A DNA stretch of 64,000 nt from Terfezia claveryi (taxonomy: Eukaryota > Ascomycota > Pezizomycetes > Pezizales > Pezizaceae), in contig WHUX01000026.1 of the NCBI GenBank assembly GCA_015179025.1, positions 1 through 64,000 of the forward strand, in the 5' to 3' direction. The notes beneath the pieces were generated by a model that was not told the origin of the DNA, ran no database searches, and saw nothing but the letters and a program-made list of their open reading frames with translations. Every line of letters begins with the position of its first letter. Within the stretch, counting starts at the first letter, position 1. The position numbers and the translations under genes are program-made. Below are positions 34,026 to 46,495 of the stretch, in pieces.

Positions 34026-35156
34026 TGAAAGGCAAACTCAGATTATTTTTAATGATACTTATAACTATCTTTATTTTACTTTGTATATAAACCTTCTATA
34101 TAATATTCCAGATAAACTAATCTTAACTATTAACTTAATTTTATATTTCTTTATTTACCTAGTCTCATTTAGACTTTTGTAGTTATTATAGAGAGTCTAA
34201 TACTAATATTAATATTTTTTTAGTCTACTTTTTAGTTACTATTAAATATAGTAATAGTTTAGTAACTTATAAAAACTTATTAACTTTCAATAGTATTTAT
34301 AGATTTAAGAAAAGCTAGTTTGTAGAATATCTAAATAGCTTACTATTAATTAACTAGTAATAAGAGGGAAAAAATAGCAATAAAAAATTAATCAATAAAG
34401 AAAAAAAACCTAGTAATAAAAACTATTTATAGTAATAAAAAGAATTTAGCTAAGTAAACAAATAAATCTAGAATTACAAAGAACTAATAGACTTTAGATA
34501 AATTACTATATCTTTATATCATAATTATTTTATCTAATATTAATAGTAGTTCTTATTGAAAATAATTATTTCCTTTCGATATAGTTAAGTATTTCCATAC
34601 AATACATCGTTCTCTCTTACGATTACTTCCATATCATGCTGATACCCAATATGGATACTTGCTACCCGATTAAGGACTTCTGTATTATTTCTTTTATATG
34701 TGTTTACATGTTGTTCATATGTTCCTACTATCTTTACTTACTTTCATAACTTAGTATCTATTATCATTGTTTGATACTGCTATACCACTTAAGGTTACTG
34801 CTTACTTGTCTCAGTTGTCATGACTCAATAATCACCACTTCTATGACTTTCTATTATATTCATTGACTTATATTACTATCTTAGTCGCACACCTCTATGT
34901 ATTTCTTCATTCACATGTGTATGATATACTATTCTTAGGTTATGTAACTTAGACTTTCTTACTAGATCTTTGCTTTCAACTTGTACCATTATATATGAGT
35001 TTCCTACTTCTGTATCTAGTTCTATACACTTCTCGATTAGACTCAATAGACTGTCTACTCTCGACATAGTCTTACCATCTACTCTCTTGCACTACTGTCT
35101 ACCGCTACTACCTCCGTAATTACTACCGTGATAGTACCACTCATAGTAACCTTTCA
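34026..35156 (+). repeat. candidate 5' LTR of the Copia element
   Basis: The ends are chosen by inverted termini TGAAAGG at 34026 and CCTTTCA ending at 35156, and by the primer site starting four bases later. This would be 1131 bp, very AT-rich. The second LTR lies outside the window, so the left boundary cannot be verified. Confidence 0.5.
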
Positions 35157-35159
35157 ATA

Positions 35160-35171
35160 GGTTATGAGCCC
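35160..35171 (+). promoter_or_regulatory. primer binding site for a half initiator tRNA-Met
   Basis: GGTTATGAGCCC is the complement of GGGCTCATAACC, the anticodon-arm sequence of fungal initiator tRNA-Met. Drosophila copia uses the equivalent internal tRNA fragment as primer. The site lies four bases after the proposed LTR end. Confidence 0.7.
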
Positions 35172-35236
35172 GAAATAGCTCAGGACAATTCGATAACTTT
35201 CTTGCATTCACCTTCCCTCCCACACATATCTATATA

Positions 35237-36364
35237 ATGGCATCCGGTTCAGGTTCTGGTTCTAGCGGTAAAGGAAAGGCTGTACCCTCTATCTTCTGAC
35301 CACCGAAAGACTTCAAGCCTATTCCAGTCAAACTCGACAACATTGAGTTGCTTACCGGTAAAGACAACTATGAAGACTGGGCTGATACTGTTAAGATGAT
35401 CATGAGAGGAATGGGTTGTAAGGAACTTGTTATTGAAGGACTTAAACCTGCGACAGATGTGACACAAGAAGAGAAAGAACTCTTCGTAGCAATGGAAAAT
35501 CAAGCTATCCTTATGCTAATACAGGTTATCAACAAACCTATACTAAAGGTCATCTCAAAGTTTGATTCACCACATGAAATTTGGACTCATCTCAGAGACT
35601 AGTATTACCATGATACCCCATTCTCTTTCGTACATCAACTGCGTACACTCTTCACTTTAGCCTCAACATACACACCTACTACCTCCTTCATCGACTTTAT
35701 TGAGCAATTTGAGACTGAGTGGTCTCGACTTTACTCTCTCACTGGCTCTTCAGATAAATATCGCAAATCCCTCCACACTTTACTTGATAAGAACGAAGCC
35801 AAAAGGGATATCCTCCTCTCCTTCTTTGTTGAACATCACTCTAATATAGTTGACAACCTCTCAACTAAGTCTGACCTTACATATGCCAATGCAAAATCAC
35901 AACTTCTCTCTGTAGGTTCCGAAATCAAAAAAATGTGATACTACTCTCTCTGCCTCCTTCAAGAAGAAAGGCAAGCCTCAACAGCAGCAATCACAACAAC
36001 AGAATAAGAACTCCAATATGGAATGTACCTATTGCAAGAAGCATCAACTCGGCAAATATACAGGTTACATATGGCAAAAATACTAGAAGTTGAAGAAGTC
36101 AAACAAGGATAAGAAGAAGGATAAAAAAAAGGAAGACAAGAAGGAATAGGCACTTATAGTTGGCAGCTCTGGCAGCTTCAAGGATGAGGCTCTCAGCAAC
36201 ACTTCGAGAACTTTTTAGAGGATAGTGGAACTGTAGAAGGAGCTGGCAATAATCTTCTTGAAGCTAAAGGAAAAGGGACAGTCCTTCTTAACTGTCTACT
36301 TCCTAACGGCTCTACTTCTATTGTTTATCTTGTTAATGTTCGATATGTTCCTTCTCTTAGTCAC
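35237..36364 (+). pseudogene. gag: Copia Gag and start of Pol
   Basis: ATG at 35237 opens MASGSGSGSSGKGKAV. The Gag (UBN2-like) domain follows: LLTGKDNYEDWADTVKM, PHEIWTHLRD, then FIEQFETEWSRLYSLTG. Stops occur near 35300 (TGA), at 35600-35602 (TAG) and near 35937. A degenerate zinc knuckle (CTYCKKHQLGKYTGYIWQKY) is near 36020. Protease-region sequence (LPNGSTSIVYLVNVRYVPSL) reaches the D insertion at 36364. Confidence 0.85.
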
Positions 36365-37823
36365 TGTCACGGGGTGACATCCAGCCCTACCAAAGGTACT
36401 TGGGCCCTTATAGAACGACCCTAAAATCTATATGGACTCTAGGTACACTCTTAGTAGTGTGGTGCAAACATTTCTAATACTTATCTATAAGAGTTAAGTA
36501 TATGAAATGGGTATGAACCTCGGAGTGGTTTATAATTATCCTAGATGGTTAAGACCCTTATGGAGCGTCCATAGACCCTTAAGGGAGCTACGGTTTAAGT
36601 TTCATAAGTATCCGATTAATGGTTCAATAGTTATACCCAGATCAATATGCTGGCTATATACATACATATACTAGCTATTAGCTGTTACCCTGAAGTCTTG
36701 GCATTACCCTGAATTGCTAATTATTACCCTGAACTTAAGGAAAATAATTCGGTAAAAATAACTAAAAAAATGAAGGACCGAGGGCGCACTTTAGACCAAA
36801 GTGCGTCCGGTACATTATAAGGGAGTGCGCCCAGGACAGAGGCCAAAGGTAGGGCCAAAACATAAAGTTCTCCGAATTTAATGTTTCAAGGTTCTATCTA
36901 GGCCTACTCTTCGTCCTGATTCCATTTCTGCAATCCTTTTAATGATCGGAGATAAACTCATGGAGATATAAGACTTTTAATATGGTCATATAGGTCCACG
37001 AGGAGGTTTACCTATTATTGGTAATAACTCTGTGAATAATTTAGGTATCGAGATGAACTAAGATTCTATAATCTTCTATGCGTTGATACCTTTCCAATGG
37101 TAATCTACTCGTGACCCACGGTTCTCTATTTATAGAGTTATGTGCAGTTGAAAATTATTTTCAATGGACACTAGACACTATTAAGTGAATACTGCCGGAA
37201 ACACAATTAGATGACTTTGGATATTGTCAGATGGTAATTCGATAATATCGAGGATTGGTAACATATCTGAGATTGAATTTAGTTGTTTCGGCTAAGTATA
37301 CTTTAATGGGATAAGCGAGCTATAAGCGAAGTACATATAACATGCAGGCATAGAAATAATCTCTATGTTCGGGTTAGTAACCTGTGACAACGAGTGCAGA
37401 TAGCAACTTCATTAACAAAGGTGTGGATGGCATAACACTTAGAAAGAAATTCCGAGGTGACAGGAAGGCCCGTGTTTTATAAAATATTTTTATTATAAGA
37501 ATATCTACGAACACTGTGGGATATAAATAGTGCAAGTAGTTCCGGTTGAATTCATTCTACTACCAGCGAGTATTCGAAAGCAAGAGTACCTTGAGTACAC
37601 GAAGCCTACAAAGTTCTAAGTCTTAAGTTAACTTTATGTTCAAGCGACATAGGATTTATTTTGTATTGCGAAATAAGATCCGTCGTGAGGGACTATCGTT
37701 GGATTGAACTTTACTGCTATAGGATTGATATTCTGTGTTGCGGAATAGATATCGTTGCGGCAGCAAATTACGGCCGTCCTAATAGTTGCAAGAGCGCTAT
37801 CAGTCAATAGGGCCCCCATGATA
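36365..37823 (+). repeat. 5' LTR of element D
   Basis: It is 1459 bp and starts TGTCACGGGG. Its end is CCCCCATGATA, where other copies have GACA, so the terminal CA has become TA. The TATA box is at 37522-37530. Confidence 0.93.
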
Positions 37824-37872
37824 TTACTTTGTAGCCAGTGATTCTTGTTTCATTTGCTATTTACTTAAAATC

Positions 37873-39953
37873 ATGTCTAGTTCACAGATACCAAGAGGGC
37901 CTCGCCAGCCCTACCAACCCCTCACATTCCCAGATGTCACACCCCGTGCCATCACACAGAGACCACATAACCTTCCGCAATCTGAAACAGATACGGAAGA
38001 TGACCTAATAGACATGCCAATGGAAGATATTCTATCTCGAGGAGTAGAATCTTCCCGCCACCCCATATACTCTCCAGACGAGTTAACATTCCCACCTGGC
38101 TTATTAGAGTGATTTGGACAACCTTCTCGAAGGCCTCCTCATCGAACAGCCAGTAATGCCTCATCATGACGTCCCACCCAACCACCACCACGTCCCACAC
38201 GACCGTCTCGACCAAGTTTAAGCCAAGAGGAATATGATCAATTATTGGCTCGTATTGTTCGAGACGGATCTATCGAGTTTGACCGGCAACGAGCCGAGAT
38301 TGCTGACCTTACAAGAGGTCTTAATGCTCAAGCAAGCCTCCTAAAAGAAGCTCAAGATGCTCAAAGAGTTATTTTTGAAGGAGCAATGGCTACATATGAA
38401 GATCTAAAGTTGTTACGACAGCAGCTCACTGAGGAAGTAGCTGCCCTAAAAGGTCAAACAGAAGGACAAGAGGATGCAGTCAAACGCTTAACTGTATCTA
38501 TTAGTGAGGCGTTAGAAAAGCAATAGGAGGAGTGAAGCAAGAAGCTCAAGGAGGACACAGAGGCAATAGTCGATGCACCTAAGGTAGAGTTTGATGGTAT
38601 CAAAGCGGATGTTGTCAAACTATATGAATGGATATAGAAGGCGATCAAGCAAGAGCAAGATAATCAAATTCGCAGTTGTGAGACTAACAAGGAATCGGTA
38701 GAAGAACTCTCCCACCGAATTCAAACTCACAAAAGGAAGCTCAAAGACCTACAGGAGCAACCTTTCACCCAACAACGTCCACCTAAACGCACACGATCTA
38801 TTGATAATGACATCGAAGATTTTATTATACATGGTACTCAGACAGGTCCTGTACCACCTCCACCTCCTCCACCATCTCCTCCTCCATAAAAGAAAACTCG
38901 AGTTCTTTCTGAAAAGAAAGAACCCCGAAACCTCCCCCTACCTCCGAAGTTCGATGGAACTTCAAGCAAGCTGAAGGAGTTCCTAATGAAGGTAGACTAC
39001 ACCTTTGAACGCATGCCGCTGACATATTCTACTCATAGCGAAAAAATCCTGTTCGTAGTGGATCTACTTACAGGAGGTATGAGCACTTGGTACTACGCAA
39101 ACCAATACAAGCGTACACCAGACTCCAACTCCGGATGGGTTGAATGGGATACGTTTAATGTCTTTAAACGTGAATTCATAAATGGACACCAAAACCAGCA
39201 TGAGAAGCGGGATGCTAAGGTCTCCCTTCAGAAGGAATTCCAGAAAAAAGGTGAGTTGATGAAAGATTTCATCGCTCGTGTCAGGGTTCATCAGTTGGTA
39301 GCGGAACTATCACGTGAACAGCTCTGGGAGCACCTGATTAGTGCAATTCAGCCTGAGACTCGGGCCCATATGGTCTGAGTCAGTACTGACAAAGACAATT
39401 TAGATAAGGTACCTGTAGTACAGAAATGTACTTCAGGCTATCGCAAATGCCGGGTCTCAGGTTGAGTATAAGAAGGTTAGGGAGGCACATGCACAAAGCC
39501 AGTTCCGTCAAAAAGAATAGGCCGCTGGTGTAAAAAGGAGGTACCCAATACCCCTAAGACAACCGAGAAAAAATCCGAGAACCTCAAAGATCAGATTACC
39601 AAACCAAAGCAGAAGGCGAAAACCAAGCCCGATGCCAAATCTAAGCCCAAATCCAATACTTCCTCCAAGAAGGAAAAAGAGCCTGGCCAAGATAAAGTCA
39701 CATATGCAATGCAACAGGCTCAGAAAAAGGACGGACAGTGCATCAAGTGTGGGGACAAAACTACATGATGGATGACTGTACGAATGGTTGGAAACCTACG
39801 GTTGAGTCAAAGGGAAAGGGAAAGGGAAAGGAGGAAGCAAAGAAAGTGGCAACAGTGTCTGTAGGAGCGGCTGTAGCAATGCCACTTGAGGTTCAGTTTG
39901 GGCATATTGTGAGTGAGGATGAGTTGGATTATGGGGAAAATTCAGACTGTTAG
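37873..39953 (+). pseudogene. gag: Gag of element D
   Basis: It keeps the ATG (MSSSQIPRGPRQPYQ). Stops are at 38110-38112 (TGA), near 38167, 38524-38526 (TGG to TAG), about 38536, about 38638, 38887 and 39376-39378 (CGA to TGA). The coiled coil (38245-38526) and the Gag core (38986-39378) remain readable. One-base losses near 39412 and 39535 shift the frame before the knuckle near 39738. It ends with the shared TAG at 39951-39953. Confidence 0.88.
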
Positions 39954-40125
39954 GGATGTGGGCTATCTAGTACGTCGGGTCGGATAGTCTCGCAGAATTG
40001 GTTTTCTATTTGTATTATAAGGAATGGCATCTCTATTAGCAGTTAGAAGGAGGAACATGAAGGGGAACCGATGGATATTGATCCTGTTTTGATTAGTTCT
40101 GTTTCTTGCAATTTGTCTTCTTCTG
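39954..40125 (+). pseudogene. pol: Pol of element D, first 172 bp
   Basis: This is the linker that follows the Gag UAG (S-x-S-G-R-I-V-S-Q type segment and MDIDPVLISSV). It stops at TTCTG (40121-40125), where element E was inserted. Pol resumes at 56001. Confidence 0.85.
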
Positions 40126-41586
40126 TGTCACGGGGGCCCTATTGACTGATAGCGCTCTTGCAACTATTAGGACGGCCGTAATTTGCTGCCGCAACGATAT
40201 CTATTCCGCAACACAGAATATCAATCCTATAGCAGTAAAGTTCAATCCAACGATAGTCCCTCACGATGGATCTTATTTCACAACACAAAATAAATCCTAT
40301 GTCGCTTGAACGTAAAGTTAACTCAAGAGTTAGAACTTTGTAGGCTTCGTGTACTCAGGGGGCTCTTGCTTTCGAATACTCGCTGGTGGTAGAATGAATT
40401 CAACCGGAACTACTTGCACTATTTATATCCCGTAGTGTTCGTAGATATTCTCATAATAAAAATATTTTAGAAAACGCGGGCCTACCTGTCACCTTGGAAT
40501 TTCTTCCTAAGTGTTATGCCATCCACACCTTTATTAATACAGTTGCTATCTGCACTCATTGTCACAGGTTACAAACCCGAACGTAGAGAATATTCCCATG
40601 TCTGCATGTTATACGTACTTCGCTTATAGCTTGCTTATCCTATTAAAGAATTCTTATCCGAGACAACTAAATTCAATTTCAGATACGTTACCAATCCCCG
40701 ATACTATCGAATTACCATCCGACAATATCCGAAGGCATCTAATTATGTTTCCGGCAATATTCACTTAATAGTGTTTAGTGTCCATTGAAAATAATTTTAA
40801 CTGCACATAACTCTATGAATAGAGAACCGTGGGTCACAAGTAGATTACCATTGGAAAGGTATGAACGCATAGAAGATTATAGAATCTTAGTTTATCTCGA
40901 TACCCAAATTATTCACGGAGTTATTACCAATAATAAGTAAACCTCCTCATGGACCTATATGACTATATTAAAAGTCTTATATCTCCATGAGTTTAACTTC
41001 GATCATAAAAAGGATTGCAGAAATGGAATCAAGACGAAGAGTAGGCCTAGATAGAACCTTGAAACATTAAATTCGGAGAACTTTATGTTTTGGCCCTACC
41101 TTTGGCCTCTGTCCTGGGCGCACTCCCTTATAGTGTCTCCGGACGCACTTTGGTCTAAAGTGCGCCCTCATGGCTTCATTTTTTTATTTATTTTTACCGA
41201 ATTATTTTCCTGCAGTTCAGGGTAATAATTCCATATTCAGGGTAACGCCAAGACTTCAGGGTAACAGCTAATATAGCTAGCATATATATGCATATAGTCA
41301 GCATATTAATCTGAGTATAACTATTGAACCATTAATCGGATTCTTATGAAACTTAAACCGTAGCTCCCTCAAGGGTCTATGGACGTTCCATAAGGGTCTT
41401 AACCATCCAGAATGATTATAAACTAGTCCAAGGTTCATACCCGTTTCATATATTTAACTCTTATAGATAAGTATTAGAAACGTTTGCACCAAACTGCTAA
41501 GAGTGTACCTAGAGTTCATATAGGTTCTAGGGTCGTTCTATAAGGGCCCGAGTACCTTTGGTAGGGCTGGATGTCACCCCGTGACA
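40126..41586 (-). repeat. 3' LTR of element E
   Basis: This 1461-bp LTR is on the minus strand, starting TGTCACGGGGTGAC at 41586 and ending at 40126. The polypurine tract lies next to 41587, which identifies it as the 3' LTR. Confidence 0.93.
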
Positions 41587-41636
41587 GTGCCTCCCCCCTT
41601 AAGGTTCTTGTCCGCAAGAACCTAATTGATCATGCA
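41587..41636 (-). promoter_or_regulatory. hairpin and polypurine tract of element E
   Basis: On the minus strand the stem AGGTTCTTG / CAAGAACCT (41615-41623 and 41602-41610, loop CGGA) is followed by TTAAGGGGGGAGGCAC up to the LTR. F is inserted just upstream at ATGCA (41632-41636). Confidence 0.75.
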
Positions 41637-42406
41637 TGTAACGAGGGCTTTGGGGGATGAGGCGACCAAGGGGTACGCCGGGGAAGTGGCAAGGTGAAAT
41701 CGCACACGTAGGAGCACTACGTGTGTGATCGAGGAAAAGGCTAGGGTAAGACACATGTAGGAACGCTACGTGTGTGATCAGGGGAAGACTGAGACGGGGG
41801 CAAGGGCAAGAGGCAAGAGGCAGAGGGCAAGGGACACGAGACACGCGGAGGCAGTTGCCGCGTGTGTCAAGGGAGGCAGCTGTACTGCAGAGTTGTTTGT
41901 TCGAGACAAGGATGTGCACAAGGGAGGTGCACAAGCGCTGGGGGAAGCAAGGTCCTGTATTGGGTATACAAGACGTTGGATGGGGATCCAACGAGAGGGC
42001 GGAGAGAGCAAGCTATATATACAGGCTTCCTTCCTAGCCAAGGCCACCGGAAGGAATAAGGTTCCTGAGACCCCTTATCTCGGGAACAGAGATAACAACG
42101 ATATCAATCAACAATAACAAGAGTCGGACGGAATCCCGTCCGACTCTCAAACCTGGCTAGAAAAAGACGGTTGTGACACTGAGACCCCTTATCTCGGGAA
42201 CAGAGATAACAACGATATCAATCAACAATAACGAGAGTCAGACGGAATCCCGTCCGACTCTCAAACCTGGCTAGAAAAAGACGGTTGTGACACTGAGACC
42301 CCTTATCTCGGGAACAGAGATAACAATGATATCAATCAACAATAACGAGAGTCAGACGGAATCCCGTCCGACTCTCAAACCTGGCTAGGAAAGGACGGTT
42401 GTGACA
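41637..42406 (-). repeat. 3' LTR of element F
   Basis: It is 770 bp. On the minus strand it begins TGTCACAACCGTC and ends CCCTCGTTACA. It carries three 114-bp repeats in U3 (plus coordinates 42065-42406). Two copies of a hairpin-like CACACGTAG / CTACGTGTGTG motif lie near 41702-41780. The adjacent purine tract (CTAAAGGGGGGATAG on the minus strand) is at 42407-42421. Confidence 0.93.
42065..42406 (-). repeat. three tandem 114-bp repeats in U3 of F
   Basis: Units start at 42065, 42179 and 42293. Each contains a perfect inverted repeat (GAGTCGGACGG / CCGTCCGACTC or a near variant) and ends GTTGTGACA. The 5' LTR has two units (about 48071-48298). The length difference between LTRs is exactly one unit (770 minus 656). 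Confidence 0.92.
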
Positions 42407-42563
42407 CTATCCCCCCTTTAGGCTCGGAGCTCCAGTGACTAGGAGGCCTGGGCACGATAACCGGCAAAATCAACACAGGAAACAACAACAACAAGGTAAG
42501 GACAAAAACCCCAACTCCGAACAACAAGAACATAAACAACAACAAGAATATAAAGTTACGACC

Positions 42564-45500
42564 TCAGTCGACTGGGCGAGGCTTCCTGAGGTATCGCTGG
42601 TGGAACAGGGTAACCAAATCCTGCGCATTCTCCAAGTCCTCTGCGGGTTGCCAAGTGGCCTCCTCGTCCCCTAACCACTTGACCTTATACTGAACTCGTC
42701 CATAGTGTTTCCTTGAGTCCATTACCTCCTCAACCTCCCACTCCTCTTCACCTGCGATCACTACTGGAGGAGGTGGGGGGTGCTTTTGCCCGGGAAGGGG
42801 ATCGTCGGCGGCTGGCTCGATCTCCGAGACATGAACGACCGGATGGCACTTGATATCCTTGGGAAACCTCAGCCGGTAAGCATGAGTGCCCACAGCTGCT
42901 AACACCTCATAGGGGCCTAGGAACTTGTGATCCAACTTACGAGAGGGTCGTTCTGTCCGGAAGTGTCTGCTAGAGAGCCATACCTTGTCTCCTGGTTGGT
43001 ATTTGGGGGCCGGTAACCTAGACCCGTTGGCATATTCTGCTTGCCTGACCTGAGCATAACCCAACTCAGTCTTCAGGGTAGAGTGGAGTTTAGAAATCTG
43101 CATGGCGAACTCCTTGGCTGGGGCATTCTCCCTGGCCTTGCGCAGAGGTGCTAGGGAGTCTACGAACCGAGGGTGCTAGCCATAATTGGCTAGGAATGGG
43201 GATGTTTTCAGCGACTCGGAGAACTGGTTGTTGGCGGCAAATTCACAGGTTGCTAGCAATGAAACCCAGTTGTTCTGCTGGTAGCTGACGAAGGCCCACA
43301 GATACTGTTCCATAATCGCATTCATCCTTTCCGATTGGCCGTCCGTCTGGGGGTGGTAAGCTGTTGACAGACGAACTTTGATCCCCAGAAGTTCGCAGAA
43401 GGCTTGCCAGAATTCTGAGGTAAACTGAGGGCCACGGTTGGACACGATCGATTCAGGGAGGCCATGGTATCGGAATACATTATTGAGGTAGAGGTTGGCT
43501 AACTCCGGAGCGGAGCAGGTATCCCGGCAGGGTATAACATGCCTCATCTTCGTCAACCGATCCACCACCATCAGGATGGCATTGAATCCCGAGTCCTTCG
43601 GCAACCCAGTTACAAAGTCCATGGTTAGGTGTTGCCAGGGCCAATCCGGGATCTCCAGGGGCTTCAAGGTTCCGTAGGGGGCATGATGAGTGGGTTTTGC
43701 ATGCTTGCAGATATGGCAGTTCCGTATGTACTGTTCTACCTCCTTTCGCTGGTCGATCCATGTGTATTGTCTAGCTAGTAGTTCTAACGTCTTAGCCACT
43801 CCAGGGTGACCTGCAGCCAGGGTATCATGGTATTCCTTGATCAGCTGCATCCGCAGCTCCCCTTCAGGTATATAGAGCCGATCTAGGTGGTATAGGAGGC
43901 CGTCCTGAGTGGTGCACTCGGCTAGGGAAATCTTGGTATGACGGCGCTGTCCAGACTCCACTGCGGTAATTATATCCTTAACCAGGTCGTCCTCCGTATA
44001 TGCCCGTCGTATCCGCAGAAGGAGATCTGCTCCGGGGTTCGCTTCAGCTTCAGCATCAGCATCAACATCAGTATCAGCATCAGCATCAGCATCAACATCA
44101 GCATCAGCCTCAGCTTTCATATCAGCCTCAGCCTCAGCTTCAGCTTCTGCAAGGGTATTGGCCGCCAGGTCGAGATTTTCGGGTTTCAGTACCACCTGAT
44201 TCTGGTACTTCAGCCCAGCATCAACATCAGCATCAGCCTCAGCTTCCACATCAGCCTCAGCCTCAGCTTCAGCTTCTGCAAGGGTATTGGCCGCCAGGTC
44301 GAGATTTTCGGGTTTCAGTACCACCTGATTCTGGTACTTCAGTCTTTCATCCCCCCCTTTAGGGAGATCTCCTGATCTCCTGGTCAGTGCATCCGGCTTA
44401 CCCCCAGCCTTTCCTGGCCGATACCTTATCTTGAAGTTAAACCGAGAGAGGAATTCTGACCACCTAGCCTGTCGGCGATTTAGCAATTTGGTGGTTGTGA
44501 AGTACTCTAGGTTCTTATGGTCAGAGAGAACCTCGATAACCCCCTTTGCCGATTCCAGGTGTGGTCTCCATTCCTCGAATGCTCACACAATGGCCATTAA
44601 CTCCTTATCATAGATTTCGTAATTACACTCCGCCGGGGAGTGCTTTTTGGAGAAATAGGCCACTGGGTGGAGGACTACATCGACATACTGGGACAGGATT
44701 CCAGCGGAGACATAGTCGGAGGCGTCCGTTTCCACGATGCACTCGCTATCATGGTCAAAATGGGCCAGGATTGGGGCTGAGCAGAAGGCTTCCTTGAGGT
44801 TCTGGAAGGCGGATTGGGCTTCTGAATTCCAGTGGAAGGCCCTTTTTGTCAGGTGTGAGCCAGCTTCTACCTTCGTTTTCGTCAAGGCCGTCAGGGGTGC
44901 CACGATTCTTAAGTATCCCAGGATAAATCGGCGGTAGAAGTTGGTAAATCCTAGGAAGGCCTGCACATCCTTCAAATTGGCTGGGGTTTCCCACTCTTGG
45001 ATTGCAGCAACTTTGGCGGGGTCCATCCTAATACCTTCCGTGGTTATGATCAAGCCCAGGTACTTCACCTCTTGAACTTGGAATTCGCATTTTTCAGGCT
45101 TAAGGTACAGCCCAGCCTGCTCCAGCTTCTCTAGCACTTGTCGGACGTGGATCTTGTGTTCCGCTAGGGTATCCGAGTAGATGAGGATATCGTCCAGGTA
45201 GGCGGTGCAGAATACATCCAGAAAGTCCCGCAGAGTGTCATTGATAAAGTGCTGAAAGGAGGCGGGGGCGTTGGTTAGGCCAAAGGGCATTACATTGTAC
45301 TCAAAATGGCCATATCGTGTCCGGAAGGCAGTTTTCCACTCCTCCCCCTCAGCAATTCGTACCAAGTTGTAGGCCCCTCTCAGATCCAATTTGGTGAACC
45401 ATTTGGCCTTGGAGAGCCTGGCTAATGTCTCCTGGATCAGGGGCAAGGGGTACCTGTTTTTTACCGTAATCTCATTCAGGCCACGATAATCCACGCACAA

Positions 45501-46495
45501 CCTAAGGGAGCCGTCCGACTTCTTCACGAACAGCACTGGGGCACCCGCTGGGGAGGAGCTGTGGCGAATGAAGCTCTTGTTGAGGTTTTCCTCCAGATAC
45601 TTTTTCAGAGCTTCCAGTTCCATCCAGGACATCCCATAGAGAGGTCCATAAGGGGGGGTCTTACCTTCTACCAGCGGGATTGTGTAGTCGTATGGTCGAT
45701 GGGGGGCAAGCTTCTCCGCAGCTTTCTCAGAGAACAAGTCAATGAATTCGTGGTATTCACCCAGCACCATGGACTTCCATTCTTCCTTGGACCGCAGCTT
45801 ATTGATTTCCATGTTAACTTCGCAGATTGATAGAGTATGGGCTTTCAGCTTGTGCCTTCTGGTAAGGTAAGCAAAGGCTCCTGCTCCAATGAAGTTGATA
45901 TCGAGGGGTTTTAGTGGGGGGGTTTCTGCCATCACCTGGCTAGGATCCTCTATCGGGGGTGGTAGGGCACATAATCCTTTAATGGCAGTCTGTGGGGCAC
46001 CGCAGTGCTTCTCGCAATACCCACTGTTAAAGTTCAAGGTGTAAGAGCCAAAGTTAACGAAGACATCATGCATTCGGAGCCAGGGGATCCCCAGGACAAT
46101 AGGGTATTTGAGCTTGGTTACAAAGATGGGGAGGCTTTCCGAATGGTCTCCAATGGCACTAGGTAGGCATGCGAGGTCGGTAATAGCCCCGGAAGAGATA
46201 GGTCGGCCATCAATGACATCAAGAAGGCGGGGGGTCTTTGGCTTGGCTGTTGGTATCGAATTTTTACTGACAAAGGTCTGATCAATGAAGGCTATTCCTG
46301 AAGCACCACAATCTATGAGAGCTGATGTTACCACTGTTTTACCATTGAATTTAACAGTTATTGGTACTACAAAATGCTCGCCAAACAAGCGAGATTCGTC
46401 AATAGACATAGATGCAGGAACAGAGAAAGACGACAAAGACAAATGACCCAGGATAGGTCCCTTGCTAGTGTCAGTGACTATGCAAGGGACAGGGC
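42564..46495 (-). pseudogene. pol: Pol of element F (two nonsense codons)
   Basis: One frame is kept for about 1,310 codons. Protease: ALIDCGASGIAF near 46320 (D-C-G). RT: VDYRGLNEITVKNRYPLPL and AYLDDILIYS near 45190 (YLDD). RNase H: ETDASDYVSAGILSQ near 44730. An Ala/Glu/Asp repeat linker lies at about 44030-44345. Integrase: HPGVAKTLELLARQYTW and CHICKHAK, Asp in MDFVTGLP, then VSNRGPQFTS where Asn (43437-43439) replaces the catalytic Asp, and Glu in QTDGQSERMN. The chromodomain (VEEVMDSRKHYGRVQYKVKW) is near 42610-42720. Stops are TGA at 44583-44585 (CGA) and TAG at 43176-43178 (TGG). Confidence 0.93.
44088..44342 (-). repeat. duplicated 129-bp coding unit in F Pol linker
   Basis: The unit encodes LKYQNQVVLKPENLDLAANT followed by Ala-Glu and Ala-Asp dipeptides, 43 residues, twice in tandem and in frame. 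The dipeptides come from a GCATCA/GCCTCA hexamer repeat on the plus strand that continues to about 44030. It lies between RNase H and integrase. Confidence 0.85.

Noticed and set aside
41770..42117. Plus-strand ORFs of 65-115 codons repeated at 47776-48166
   Set aside because: Both copies lie inside the F LTRs; the frames are open by composition and antisense to transcription.
42065..42406. CRISPR-like array
   Set aside because: The units are 114 bp in direct contact without unique spacers and lie within an LTR.
43938..44375. Plus-strand ORFs rich in His-Gln or Ser-Ile repeats
   Set aside because: They are antisense readings of the Ala-Glu/Ala-Asp repeat of F's pol.
44998..45830. Plus-strand ORFs opposite F pol
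   Set aside because: They are shadows of the RT coding strand.
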